From: Lentzea albidocapillata
GTDB taxonomy: Bacteria; Actinomycetota; Actinomycetes; Mycobacteriales; Pseudonocardiaceae
Length of the DNA: 64,000 bases
Assembly: GCF_000719115.1 (NCBI RefSeq)
Contig: NZ_JOEA01000010.1
Span: forward strand, 62,001 to 126,000
Direction: 5' to 3'
Part shown: piece by piece, positions 1-8,203 of the stretch
Numbering within the stretch: the first letter of the stretch is position 1
Layout: each line of letters starts with the position of its first letter
Made by a program: the position numbers and the translations under genes
The notes under the pieces: generated by a model
The model's input: only the letters and a program-made list of their open reading frames with translations
What the model was told of the DNA's origin: nothing
The model's database searches: none

Positions 1-372
1 CACGACGGCCGCTACACCGGTGACGTCGCCTTCTACTGCGCCGCCGACAACAAGGCGGTCGCGATCAAGCAGCTGGCCGCCGAGCACGCGTACGACCTGT
101 CGAAGAGCTACGCGTACTCGGACAGCGTCTCGGACCTGCCGATGCTGGAGGTCGTCGGCCACCCGACGGCCGTGAACCCCGACCGGGGCCTGCGCCGCAT
201 CGCCGCCGAGAAGGACTGGCCGGTGCAGCAGTTCGTCGACCCGGTGAGCCTGCGCTCCCGCATCCCCACCCCTTCGGGCAAGGCGGTCGCGGTCGCGGCC
301 ATCGGCATCGGCGCGGTCGCGGCGGCCGGAGCGGCCTGGTACGGCCTGCGCCGCAAGCGGTCCCGCGACTGA
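1..372 (+). CDS. HAD-IB family phosphatase, C-terminal part (Rv3661-type)
   Basis: The reading frame is open from base 1 to the TGA at 370, so only the last 123 codons are in the window. The visible part holds a HAD motif IV-like stretch, YSDSVSDLPML, followed by VGHPTAVNPD, as in SerB-like HAD-IB enzymes that hydrolyse small phosphate esters. The last 30 residues are an alanine/glycine-rich hydrophobic segment followed by RRKRSRD, so the protein is probably anchored in the membrane by its C-terminus with the enzyme in the cytoplasm. Actinobacterial homologues (Rv3661, SCO3558 type) lie beside the septum-site protein gene ssd and upstream of a 6S-like RNA, which matches what follows here. The substrate is unknown. 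Confidence 0.85.
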   Translation, partial: HDGRYTGDVAFYCAADNKAVAIKQLAAEHAYDLSKSYAYSDSVSDLPMLEVVGHPTAVNPDRGLRRIAAEKDWPVQQFVDPVSLRSRIPTPSGKAVAVAAIGIGAVAAAGAAWYGLRRKRSRD

Positions 373-572
373 AGTCAAGCCCCGGCGACCACATTGCACC
401 GAGAAGTGACGGGTACCGGCGAGTAGCGGCAACACGCCGCACACGTGGTGCCCCGGTGAGTGTCCGGCGCCGCTCTCCCGGCGGTACCGAACACGAACCA
501 AACCTCACAAATCCAGAAACCCCAGCACTTTCACTACTGAACGTGGCTTGACCGGTGCACCCGTCCGAGCCC

Positions 573-601
573 TTGCTGTGACCGGGCCCACGCACTTAAA
601 T
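573..601 (+). promoter_or_regulatory. Candidate promoter of the small RNA
   Basis: A -35-like TTGCTG (573-578), a 17-base spacer and a -10-like TTAAAT (596-601) predict a transcript start near 608. No open frame with an RBS follows, and the next strong signal is the hairpin at 811-842. Bases 373-572 hold no convincing gene. Confidence 0.5.
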
Positions 602-607
602 GGGTGG

Positions 608-842
608 TGCGGACCTGGGGTCGGCCAGGGACCAGACGAAGAGAAGTCAGGATCCACCCCGGCCAAGCTCCGTGCGCGGACTTCGAGTACCCACGCGCAG
701 CACGCCGCGGGAGGCTTGTCGTCTAGGGCCTGCGTACCGGGACGCCGGACGCCGAGGCCAGGGTTGTACGACTGGAGTTGCACGCTTGGTAGCTCGCAAG
801 CCCGCGCTGAAGACGGGGCACCCTTTCGAGGGTGCCCCGTCT
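608..842 (+). ncRNA. Candidate Ms1/6S-like regulatory RNA
   Basis: This roughly 235-nt interval runs from a predicted promoter to a strong terminator hairpin. It can fold into a rod with internal loops: 614-625 pairs with 751-762 (5 bp, a 2x2 GG/GG loop, 5 bp), and 632-639 pairs with 719-727 (8 bp with one bulged A). Position is the main support. In M. tuberculosis the abundant RNA MTS2823/Ms1 lies just downstream of Rv3661 and before Rv3662c, and in Streptomyces the 6S-like RNA lies beside the same HAD gene. Ms1 binds core RNA polymerase in stationary phase. Sequence identity to Ms1 was not tested, so the family assignment is inferred from synteny and shape. Confidence 0.55.
811..842 (+). 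terminator. 14-bp hairpin terminator with TTCG loop
   Basis: Arms AGACGGGGCACCCT (811-824) and AGGGTGCCCCGTCT (829-842) are perfectly complementary around a TTCG tetraloop. There is no long U tract, as is common for actinobacterial hairpin terminators. It would end the small RNA and insulate nagZ. Confidence 0.85.
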
Positions 843-966
843 GCTTGTCCGGTCAAAAGTCAGCACCGAACGGCAGAATGTGCGCCCGTTGACCCACCAC
901 GCAGTCGTGAGTAACTTGCGAAATACGCCAGTTACCTGTGGGAACATCACCGGGAGGCACGGACAA

Positions 967-2658
967 GTGCGGAAGTTCGCCGCGTTGACGCTGGTCACAG
1001 CCATGGTCGCCCTCACGCCGGTGGCGAGAGCGGACGCCTCGGTGACCACCCTCCGCGGGATGTCGCTGGAACAGAAGGTCGGCCAGCTCTTCGTCACGTA
1101 CGTCAACGGCCAGGCCGCCGACGTCCCGCACCCCAAGAACCAGACCGACTTCGGAGTGGCGACGGCCGCGGACATGGTGCGCAAGTACCAGCCCGGCGGC
1201 GTCATCTACTTCAACAACTCGAGCCGCGACAACATCGACACCCCCAAGCAGATCGCGGAGCTCTCCAACGGCCTGCAGAAGGCCAGCAAGATCCCGCTGC
1301 TCATCTCGATCGACCAGGAGATGGGTCTCGTCACGCGCATCGGCCCGCCGGCCACCCAGTTGCCGGGCAACATGGCCCTCGGCGCGGGCCGGAGCACCGA
1401 GGACGCCGAAGAGGCCGCGCGCATCACGGGCCGGGAGCTCCGCGCGATGGGCATCAACCAGAACTTCGCGCCGGACGCCGACGTCAACTCCAACCCGGCG
1501 AACCCCATCATCGGCGTGCGCAGCTTCTCGAGCGACCCGAAGCTCGCCGCCGACATGGTCGCCGCCCAGGTGCGGGGCTACGAGGGCCGCCGCTGGTTCG
1601 ACATGACCTCGGTGACCTCGACCGCCAAGCACTTCCCGGGGCACGGCGACACGTCCGAGGACAGCCACACCGCCCTGCCGGTCTCGAACCGCAGCCTCGA
1701 CCAGTGGCGCCAGATCGACGCGCCGCCGTTCAGTGCGGCCATCGCCGCCAAGATCGACTCGATCATGACCGCGCACATCCAGGTGCCGCAGATCGATCCG
1801 TCGGGCAACCCGGCCACGCTCAGCCCGAAGATCATCACCGGTCTGCTGCGCGACGAGCTGAAGTACGACGGCGTGATCGTCACCGACTCGCTGGAGATGG
1901 CGGGCGTCCGCAAACTGCACTCCGACGCCGAGATCCCGGTGCTGGCCATCAAGGCGGGCGTCGACCAGCTGCTGATGCCGCCGAACCTCGGCCTCGCGAT
2001 CGACAGCGTCGTCAAGGCCGTGCGCAGCGGTGAGATCACCGAGCAGCGCATCGACCAGAGCGTCCTGCGCATCCTGAAGATGAAGCTCCTGCGCGGCGTC
2101 ATGCTCACCGCCGAGGTCGACCTGAACAAGGTCGACCAGATCGTCGGTTCCGGCACGCAACAGGCCCAGGCCATCGCCGACCGCACCATCACGGTCGTCC
2201 GCAACGACGCCCAGGCGCTCCCGCTGAACGCCACCGCTCCCCTGGTCGTCGGCACCAGCGACGCGACCACGACGGCCCTCGCCACCAGGCTCAAGGGCAC
2301 CAGGTTCGTCACCGCGACCAGCCCCACGGCCGCGCAGATCCAGCAGGCAGTCGCCGCGGCGGCCAACGCGGACAAGATCGTGGTGCTGACCAATAACGCG
2401 AGCACGAGGTCTGCCCAGGTCGACCTGATCAACAAGCTCGTCGCCACCGGCAAGCCCGTCGTCGCGGCCGCCACCGGCAACCCGTACGACGTCGCCCACA
2501 GCGGCGCCAAGACGTGGCTCGCCACCTACTCGACCACCACGGTCTCCATGGAGGCGCTGGCCAGGGTCCTGCTCGGCGAGGTCAAGCCGCAGGGCAAGCT
2601 CCCGGTCGACGTGCCAGGCCCCACCCCCTACCCGTTCGGACACGGAGTGACCTGGTGA
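967..2658 (+). CDS. nagZ: Secreted beta-N-acetylglucosaminidase NagZ (GH3)
   Basis: GH3 exo-enzyme that releases GlcNAc from the non-reducing end of muropeptides. The 563-aa product starts at GTG 967, behind GGGAGG at 952-957. Residues 1-24 are a Sec signal peptide ending near ARADA, so it acts outside the cell. The family signature KHFPGHGD lies at 221-228 and the predicted nucleophile Asp307 sits in VTDSLEMAG. After about residue 380 there is a second domain, giving the two-domain layout of Bacillus NagZ rather than the short proteobacterial enzyme. An in-frame ATG-less extension upstream to 832 would run through the terminator and has no RBS. It overlaps namZ by four bases (GTGA), so the two are translationally coupled. 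Confidence 0.93.
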   Translation: MRKFAALTLVTAMVALTPVARADASVTTLRGMSLEQKVGQLFVTYVNGQAADVPHPKNQTDFGVATAADMVRKYQPGGVIYFNNSSRDNIDTPKQIAELSNGLQKASKIPLLISIDQEMGLVTRIGPPATQLPGNMALGAGRSTEDAEEAARITGRELRAMGINQNFAPDADVNSNPANPIIGVRSFSSDPKLAADMVAAQVRGYEGRRWFDMTSVTSTAKHFPGHGDTSEDSHTALPVSNRSLDQWRQIDAPPFSAAIAAKIDSIMTAHIQVPQIDPSGNPATLSPKIITGLLRDELKYDGVIVTDSLEMAGVRKLHSDAEIPVLAIKAGVDQLLMPPNLGLAIDSVVKAVRSGEITEQRIDQSVLRILKMKLLRGVMLTAEVDLNKVDQIVGSGTQQAQAIADRTITVVRNDAQALPLNATAPLVVGTSDATTTALATRLKGTRFVTATSPTAAQIQQAVAAAANADKIVVLTNNASTRSAQVDLINKLVATGKPVVAAATGNPYDVAHSGAKTWLATYSTTTVSMEALARVLLGEVKPQGKLPVDVPGPTPYPFGHGVTW

Positions 2659-3860
2659 GAAGGCGGAGCTTCCTCGCGGCAGGCGCCCTGTCCATCCCTC
2701 TCGCCGGCACCGCCACCGCCGGCGCGACCCCGAAGCTCGCCACGGCGGCCGAACAGCTCTCGCAGGACGGCTGGCACAAGCTCAAGGGCCGCAAGGTCGG
2801 CGTGCTGACGAACCCGACGGGCGTCCTCAAGGACCAGACCCACATCGTCGACTCGATGGTCGCCCACGGCGCCAAGCCGGCCGCCGTCTTCGGACCGGAA
2901 CACGGCTTCCGCGGCACGGCGCAGGCAGGCGGCTCCGAAGGCGACTACGCGGATCCACGCACCGGTATCCCGGTGTACGACGCGTACAGCGCCAACGCCG
3001 CAAAGCTCCAAGCAATGTTCACGAAGGCGGGCATCGACACGGTCGTGTTCGACATCGCGGACGTGGGCGCGCGCTTCTACACCTACATCTGGTCGATGTA
3101 CGTGGCGATGGAGGCCGCGCCGAACCTGGACTTCATCGTCCTGGACCGCCCGAACCCCATCGGCGGCACCGCGAACGGCCCGCAGCTCGACCCCGCCTAC
3201 GCGACGTTCGTCGGACTGAAACCGATCGTGCAGCAACACGGCATGACGGTCGGCGAACTGGCGCGCTACTTCAAGGGCGAGTTCGACCTGGCCACGAGGC
3301 TCGAGGTGGTCAACGTCCGGGGCTGGCACAGGAACCAGCTCGACACCGGCCTGCCGTGGGTCCCGCCGAGTCCGAACATGCCCACCCCGGACACCGCGCT
3401 GGTCTACCCCGGCACGTGCCTGTTCGAGGGCACGGTCCTGTCCGAGGGCCGCGGCACCACCCGCCCGTTCGAGACCATCGGTGCGCCCGGCATCGACTGG
3501 CGCTGGGCCGAGGCCCTGAACGCCCTGGACCTCGGGGGCGTCCGGTTCCGCGAGACCTACTTCTCGCCCACGTTCAACAAGTTCCAGGGCAAGACCTGCG
3601 GCGGTGTCACCCTGCACGTCACCGACCCGCGGAAGTTCGACGCCATCAAGACCGCCGTGGCCATGCTGATCACCGTGAAGTCGTTGTACCCCGGCGTGTT
3701 CGCGTGGCGCCCCGACAACTGGATCGACAAGCTCAGCGGCTCCGACCGGCTGCGCAGGATGATCGACGCCCAGGCTCCCCTGGCCGAGGTCGTCGGCGCG
3801 TGGCAGCAGGAGCTCCAGCAGTTCCGCCGCACCCGCCTGCCCTACCTGCGCTACCGGTGA
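2655..3860 (+). CDS. namZ: Exo-beta-N-acetylmuramidase NamZ (DUF1343)
   Basis: DUF1343 enzyme of 401 aa that removes terminal MurNAc from peptidoglycan glycans after NagZ has removed GlcNAc. GTG 2655 overlaps the nagZ stop. The N-terminus VRRRSFLAAGALSIPLAG is a Tat-type signal (twin arginine then a hydrophobic stretch), so export in folded form is likely. The DUF1343 body is recognised by GVLTNPTG, FGPEHGFRG, YDAYS and the tail of family-typical PNMPTPDTA and SEGRGTTRPFE segments. With nagZ upstream and a serine hydrolase downstream, the order resembles the Bacillus ybbC-ybbD-ybbE (namZ-nagZ-amlB) locus. Each NagZ/NamZ cycle would shorten the glycan strand by one disaccharide. Confidence 0.9.
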   Translation: MRRRSFLAAGALSIPLAGTATAGATPKLATAAEQLSQDGWHKLKGRKVGVLTNPTGVLKDQTHIVDSMVAHGAKPAAVFGPEHGFRGTAQAGGSEGDYADPRTGIPVYDAYSANAAKLQAMFTKAGIDTVVFDIADVGARFYTYIWSMYVAMEAAPNLDFIVLDRPNPIGGTANGPQLDPAYATFVGLKPIVQQHGMTVGELARYFKGEFDLATRLEVVNVRGWHRNQLDTGLPWVPPSPNMPTPDTALVYPGTCLFEGTVLSEGRGTTRPFETIGAPGIDWRWAEALNALDLGGVRFRETYFSPTFNKFQGKTCGGVTLHVTDPRKFDAIKTAVAMLITVKSLYPGVFAWRPDNWIDKLSGSDRLRRMIDAQAPLAEVVGAWQQELQQFRRTRLPYLRYR

Positions 3861-3867
3861 GGACGCC

Positions 3868-5391
3868 ATGCTCATCCCTGCCCTGGCCACCGCACTCGTG
3901 ACAGCCCTGGTCCCCGGCCACTTCGACCAGCCCCAGGACGGCTTCGCACACCAGTGGACGACACTGCGCGCGTCGAACCCGTTCTGGGCCGGCCTCGACC
4001 CGGAGCCGGTCAACGCGGCCCTGCGCCAGCTCCGCGACTTCACGAAACCCCAGGCCAACGGCAAGCCGCTCTACGCAGGCGCGGTCACGATGTACGTGCA
4101 CGACGGCAAAATCGTCACGCACGACCGCACGGGCTACGCCGTTCTCTACCAGGATCAGCAGACCCAGCTGCCGGAAGCCGAACGCGTCCCGATGAAGAAG
4201 GACACGATCTTCGACTTCGCCTCCATCTCCAAGCTGTTCACGTCGATCGCGGTGATCCAGCAGGTCGAGCAGGGCCGGGTGGGCATCGACGAGAAGGTCG
4301 CCACCTACCTGCCCGAGTTCGGCGTGAACGGCAAGGAGAACATCACCGTCAAGCAGCTCCTCACACACACGAGCGGCCTCGAACCGTTCATTCCTTTGTG
4401 GAAGCTGTACCCGGACATCCCGTCACGCATCAAAGCCGTGATGGACGTGAAGCCGAAGTCCACGCCCGGCACCACGTACGTCTACTCGGACCTGAACCTG
4501 ATCACGCTCGGCGAGCTGGTCTTCAAGGTCAGCGGCAAGAAGCTCGACCAGGCGGTGCGCGACGGCATCACCAGGCCGCTCGACATGAAGGACACCGGCT
4601 ACAACCCGAAGGCCAAGGACCGCACAGCTGCAACGGAGTTCCAGTCGGCACCGCCACGCGGCATCGTCCGCGGCGAGGTGCACGACGAGAACGCGTGGTC
4701 CCTCGGAGGAGTGGCAGGCCACGCCGGTGTGTTCGGCACGGCCAAAGACCTCGCCATCCTCGGCCAGACGATCCTCAACGGCGGCACCTACCAAGGCCGC
4801 CGGATCCTCAGTGAACACTCGGTCGAGCTGATGCTCACGAACTTCAACCAGCAGTTCCCGGACAACGCCCACGGCCTCGGTTTCGAGCTCGACCAACGGT
4901 GGTACATGGGCGCACTGAGCGGTCCGGGAACCGCGGGCCACACGGGCTACACCGGCACGTCGTTCGTGATCGACAAGGCCTCGCGCTCGATCGCGATCCT
5001 GCTGACGAACCGCGTGCACCCGAGCCGTGACTGGGGCAGCGTCAACCCGGCCCGCCGCGTCGCCGCCGACGGCCTGGCCAACGCCCTCGCCGTCAAGTCA
5101 CGCGGAAAGCAATGGCGCGCAACGACTTCCGGCGGCACCCTCACCGCGGAGCGTCCGGTCGAGGTCTTCGTGGACGTCGACAAGGGCGACAAGCTGACCG
5201 TCCAGCACTGGAACGGCACGGACTGGCAGGACGCGCGCACCATCACGACGACCGGACGCCGTTGGATGCCAACGGAATCCGTGAAGACCAGGTTCGTCTA
5301 CACCAAGGCGGGCCAGTACAACGGCCGCGGTGTCTACGTGCACGCACGCGGCGATGTCACGGCCGAAGGCTGGTCAGTGGCACGCCGCTAG
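3868..5391 (+). CDS. Secreted serine hydrolase, class C beta-lactamase fold (AmlB-like)
   Basis: A 507-aa serine hydrolase of the beta-lactamase/PBP4-like family. It has a signal peptide (residues 1-18), the nucleophile motif S119-I-S-K122, a YSDLN motif in place of the usual Y-x-N, and HTGYTG in place of KTG. Residues from about 405 to 507 form an extra all-beta C-terminal domain not needed for catalysis. ATG 3868 follows GGTGAGG by a few bases and lies 7 bases after namZ, so it belongs to the same operon. The company of nagZ and namZ suggests a peptidoglycan peptide or ester substrate rather than drug resistance. The exact reaction is not known for this subfamily. Its last 18 bases overlap the convergent mocR gene. 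Confidence 0.82.
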   Translation: MLIPALATALVTALVPGHFDQPQDGFAHQWTTLRASNPFWAGLDPEPVNAALRQLRDFTKPQANGKPLYAGAVTMYVHDGKIVTHDRTGYAVLYQDQQTQLPEAERVPMKKDTIFDFASISKLFTSIAVIQQVEQGRVGIDEKVATYLPEFGVNGKENITVKQLLTHTSGLEPFIPLWKLYPDIPSRIKAVMDVKPKSTPGTTYVYSDLNLITLGELVFKVSGKKLDQAVRDGITRPLDMKDTGYNPKAKDRTAATEFQSAPPRGIVRGEVHDENAWSLGGVAGHAGVFGTAKDLAILGQTILNGGTYQGRRILSEHSVELMLTNFNQQFPDNAHGLGFELDQRWYMGALSGPGTAGHTGYTGTSFVIDKASRSIAILLTNRVHPSRDWGSVNPARRVAADGLANALAVKSRGKQWRATTSGGTLTAERPVEVFVDVDKGDKLTVQHWNGTDWQDARTITTTGRRWMPTESVKTRFVYTKAGQYNGRGVYVHARGDVTAEGWSVARR

Positions 5392-6711
5392 CACCTCGGT
5401 GAACAGCGGGAGCGCCCGTGCAAACGCGGGCGCTCCGAAGCTCACCACGATCCCCGTGCGGTCGTCGTCGCTCAGTTCATGCCGGAACCACGAGAGAGGA
5501 CTGAGCTCGATTCCGCGTTCACGCGCGGTCCGCACGATCTCGGCTTCATGAGGCGTGTCAAGCACTGCGTGCATCCCGGCCGCGATGCCCGACACCGACG
5601 CGTACGGCGAGACGGCTTCCACCAGCCGGTCGCGGCGCCGCTGGTACTTCGACCGCATCCGGCGCACATGGCTGTCGTACGCCCCAGACTCCAGGAAGTC
5701 GGCCAACGTCAACTGGTCGAGCATGCTGATGTGCTGTTCGCGAGCGGTCTTCAACGCCAGCACGGGGTCCACGAACCGGTCCGGCAGCACCATCCACGCG
5801 ATCCGCAGCGCCGGTGACAACGCCTTGCTGGACGTGCCCAGGTACACGACGTGCTCCGGGTCGAGCCCCTGCACGGCGCCGACGGGCTGCCGGTCGTAGC
5901 GGAACTCGCCGTCGTAGTCGTCTTCCAGCACAAGGCCGTCCACGCGCCGTGCCCACTCCACGGCTGATGCACGCCGCCGTGGGTGCAACGGGCCGCCCAA
6001 CGGAAACTGGTGCGCGGGAGTCAATACACACGCCCGCAGGTTGTCCGGCAGTTGCTCGGTGTTCGCGCCGTGGTCGTCCACCGCCAACGGCACCGTCGAC
6101 GTCCACATCGACCGGTGGAAGCCCAGCCCGTACTCCTCGACGACGACCGGCGGCGTCAGCAGCCGGTCGAACATCTGGACCGCACCCCCGAACCCCGAGC
6201 ACACCACGATCCGCTCGGGATCGGCACGCACGCCCCGCGCCCGCGCGAGGTACTCGGCCAGTGCCGTCCGCAGTTCGATCCGGCCCTGCGGATCCCCCGG
6301 ACCGAACGCCTCCGAAGGCGCCGCCGTCAGCGCCCGCCGCGTCGAACGGATCCACTCCGCGCGCGGGAACTCGGTGACGTCCGGCGTGGAGACCCTGAGG
6401 TCGAACCGCACCTCGGCGTCCACAGCACGGCGGGTGACTGGAGGAGGAGGCTCGACTCGTTGCGCCACAACGGTTCCCGAACCCTGACGCGCGGTCAGCC
6501 AGCCTTCCGCCACCAGTTCCGCATATGCCTCGGCGACGGTGTTGCGCGCGATCCCGAGGTCGAGCGCGAGCGACCGCGACGCCGGCAGACGGGTGCCGGG
6601 TGGCAACCGCGCCGACCGGACCGCCTCCCGCAACGACGCCGTCAACCGGTGCCGCAGACCACCCGGGCCGGACAGGTCCAGGTGGAAGTCAAGATTGGCC
6701 CACGATTCCAC
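5374..6711 (-). CDS. MocR-type GntR regulator with aminotransferase domain
   Basis: About 445 aa: an N-terminal GntR winged helix (LALDLGIARNTVAEAYAEL) joined to a class I aminotransferase-like domain. The latter has YLGTSSKALSPALR, with the PLP-binding lysine, and DDYDGEFRYDR. MocR proteins sense PLP or an amino-acid adduct. GTG 6711 is chosen because the conserved region begins at DFHLDLSG; the longer frame to 6786 would overlap the divergent gene. Only 49 bases separate the two starts, the usual MocR arrangement with its target. Target and ligand are unknown. Confidence 0.85.
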   Translation of the reverse strand: MESWANLDFHLDLSGPGGLRHRLTASLREAVRSARLPPGTRLPASRSLALDLGIARNTVAEAYAELVAEGWLTARQGSGTVVAQRVEPPPPVTRRAVDAEVRFDLRVSTPDVTEFPRAEWIRSTRRALTAAPSEAFGPGDPQGRIELRTALAEYLARARGVRADPERIVVCSGFGGAVQMFDRLLTPPVVVEEYGLGFHRSMWTSTVPLAVDDHGANTEQLPDNLRACVLTPAHQFPLGGPLHPRRRASAVEWARRVDGLVLEDDYDGEFRYDRQPVGAVQGLDPEHVVYLGTSSKALSPALRIAWMVLPDRFVDPVLALKTAREQHISMLDQLTLADFLESGAYDSHVRRMRSKYQRRRDRLVEAVSPYASVSGIAAGMHAVLDTPHEAEIVRTARERGIELSPLSWFRHELSDDDRTGIVVSFGAPAFARALPLFTEVLAACH

Positions 6712-6760
6712 GATCAGATTGCACCATGCACAGGGCCAATCAGCGCCATAGGTTTGAGCC

Positions 6761-7207
6761 ATGACGAACCGCATCGACCTCGCCAAGAAGGCACCGAAGG
6801 TCTACCGCGCCATGATCGCCCTCGACGCCGCCGCCCGCGAGGGTCTCGACGAGCAGCTCGCCGAGCTCGTGCGCATCCGCGCCTCCCAGCTCAACCACTG
6901 CGCCTACTGCATCAACATGCACACCGTGGACGCCCGCAAGGGTGGCGAGTCCGAGGCCCGCATCTACCTCCTCAACGCGTGGGAGGAGGCCGGCGACGTC
7001 TACACCGAGAAGGAGCAGGCGGCGCTGCGGCTCACCGAGGCCATCACCGTCATGAGCAGCCACGAGTACGTCAGCGACGAGGTCTACGAGCAGGCCGCGC
7101 AGCACTTCGGCGAGGAGGAGCTCGCGCAGCTCATCGCGTTGATCTTCACCATCAACTCGTGGAACCGGATCGCCGTGTCGACCAGGAAGAAGCCCGCCGT
7201 CCAGTGA
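6761..7207 (+). CDS. Carboxymuconolactone decarboxylase/AhpD-family protein
   Basis: A 148-aa all-helical protein with the AhpD core motif, here CAYCINMHTVDAR: a Cys-x-x-Cys pair and a downstream His that act as a thiol peroxidase relay. The preceding segment LAELVRIRASQLNHC is typical of the family. It probably reduces peroxides or a thiol adduct in the cytoplasm. It starts at ATG 6761 with only a weak GAG before it. Being divergent from a MocR regulator with a 49-bp shared control region, it is the likely target of that regulator. Confidence 0.88.
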   Translation: MTNRIDLAKKAPKVYRAMIALDAAAREGLDEQLAELVRIRASQLNHCAYCINMHTVDARKGGESEARIYLLNAWEEAGDVYTEKEQAALRLTEAITVMSSHEYVSDEVYEQAAQHFGEEELAQLIALIFTINSWNRIAVSTRKKPAVQ

Positions 7208-7247
7208 GCCGTTCCGGGCCGAGAGAGTGACTTTCGGACACACTCCG

Positions 7248-7276
7248 TTGACCCTTGGAGTGGCGGTTAGTAAGTT
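7248..7276 (+). promoter_or_regulatory. murR-murQ promoter, predicted leaderless
   Basis: TTGACC (7248-7253), a 17-base spacer and TAAGTT (7271-7276) place the transcript start at or next to the GTG at 7283. No RBS is present, consistent with a leaderless mRNA. MurR may repress itself here, but no clear palindrome was identified. Confidence 0.6.
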
Positions 7277-7282
7277 TCCCAC

Positions 7283-8203
7283 GTGTCCACTGAAAGCAGT
7301 GCCGAGTCCAGTCCGCTGGTGAAGATCCGGTCGTTGCTGCCGGGTCTCGCGCGCGCCGAGCAGCGCGTCGCGAAGGTGGTGCTGGAGAACCCCGGAACTG
7401 TCGCGCACCGCAGCATCACCGAGGTCGCCGAGCAGGCGGGCACGAGTGAGACGACGGTGACGCGGTTCTGCAAGGCCATCGGCGTCGGTGGATATCCGGA
7501 ACTGCGCATCGCGCTCGCCGCCGACACGGCCCGCAGCCAGGTCAGGGCCAACCACGACATGGGTGGCGACATCGGACCGGGCGACGACCTCAAGCAGGTC
7601 GTCGGCAAGGTCGCGTTCGCCGACGCCCGCGCCGTCGAGGAGACCGCCGAGCAGCTCGACATCGAGTCGCTCGACAAGGTCGTCCAAGCCGTCGCGGGCG
7701 CCCGCCGTGTCGATGTCTACGGCTTCGGCGCGTCCGCGTTCGTCGCGTTCGACATGCAGCAGAAGCTGCACCGCATAGGGCTCACGTGCTTCGCGTGGAA
7801 CGACACGCACATCGCGCTGACGTCGGCCGCCGTGCTCACCGCCGCGGACGTCGCCGTGGGCATCTCACACACCGGCTCGACCGCGGAGACCGTCGAGGCC
7901 CTGCGCGTCGCCCGCGAGACCGGCGCCACCACCGTCGCGCTGACGAACTTCCCGCGCTCACCCATCACCGAGGTCTCCGACCACGTGCTGACCACGGCCG
8001 CGCGCGAGACCACGTTCCGCTCCGGCGCGATGGCGAGCCGCATCGCCCAGCTCACGGTGATCGACTGCCTGTTCATCGGCGTCGCCCAGCACCACGTGGA
8101 CACGGCGAAGATGGCGCTGGAGGCGACCTACGAAGCGGTGTCCGGCCATCGGCTCGGTGCCAGACCAGACGGCCGGCGGCGGCCGCGGGAGACGACTAAA
8201 TGA
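7283..8203 (+). CDS. murR: RpiR/MurR-family transcriptional regulator
   Basis: A 306-aa regulator. Its N-terminal RpiR helix-turn-helix (SITEVAEQAGTSETTVTRFCKAI, about residues 46-68) is followed by a SIS sugar-phosphate-binding domain (VDVYGFGASAFVAFD, then GISHTGSTAETVEAL). It overlaps murQ by four bases (ATGA). MurR proteins sense MurNAc-6-phosphate, the MurQ substrate, so feedback control of this pair and perhaps of the upstream nagZ-namZ set is expected. The C-terminus is a basic tail (ARPDGRRRPRETTK). Confidence 0.85.
   Translation: MSTESSAESSPLVKIRSLLPGLARAEQRVAKVVLENPGTVAHRSITEVAEQAGTSETTVTRFCKAIGVGGYPELRIALAADTARSQVRANHDMGGDIGPGDDLKQVVGKVAFADARAVEETAEQLDIESLDKVVQAVAGARRVDVYGFGASAFVAFDMQQKLHRIGLTCFAWNDTHIALTSAAVLTAADVAVGISHTGSTAETVEALRVARETGATTVALTNFPRSPITEVSDHVLTTAARETTFRSGAMASRIAQLTVIDCLFIGVAQHHVDTAKMALEATYEAVSGHRLGARPDGRRRPRETTK

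Noticed and set aside
832..966. Upstream extension of nagZ to 832
   Set aside because: It would begin inside the terminator hairpin, lacks an RBS and removes the signal peptide from the N-terminus.
853..2643. Very long minus-strand frame opposite nagZ, and similar frames opposite acs, leuA, kynA and others
   Set aside because: They are GC-bias shadows: compositions rich in Arg, Gly, Asp and Val with no motifs, exactly opposite well-supported genes.
3868..5391. Beta-lactam resistance gene
   Set aside because: The Y-x-N and KTG motifs are altered and the gene sits in a nagZ-namZ operon, so a cell-wall function is more likely.
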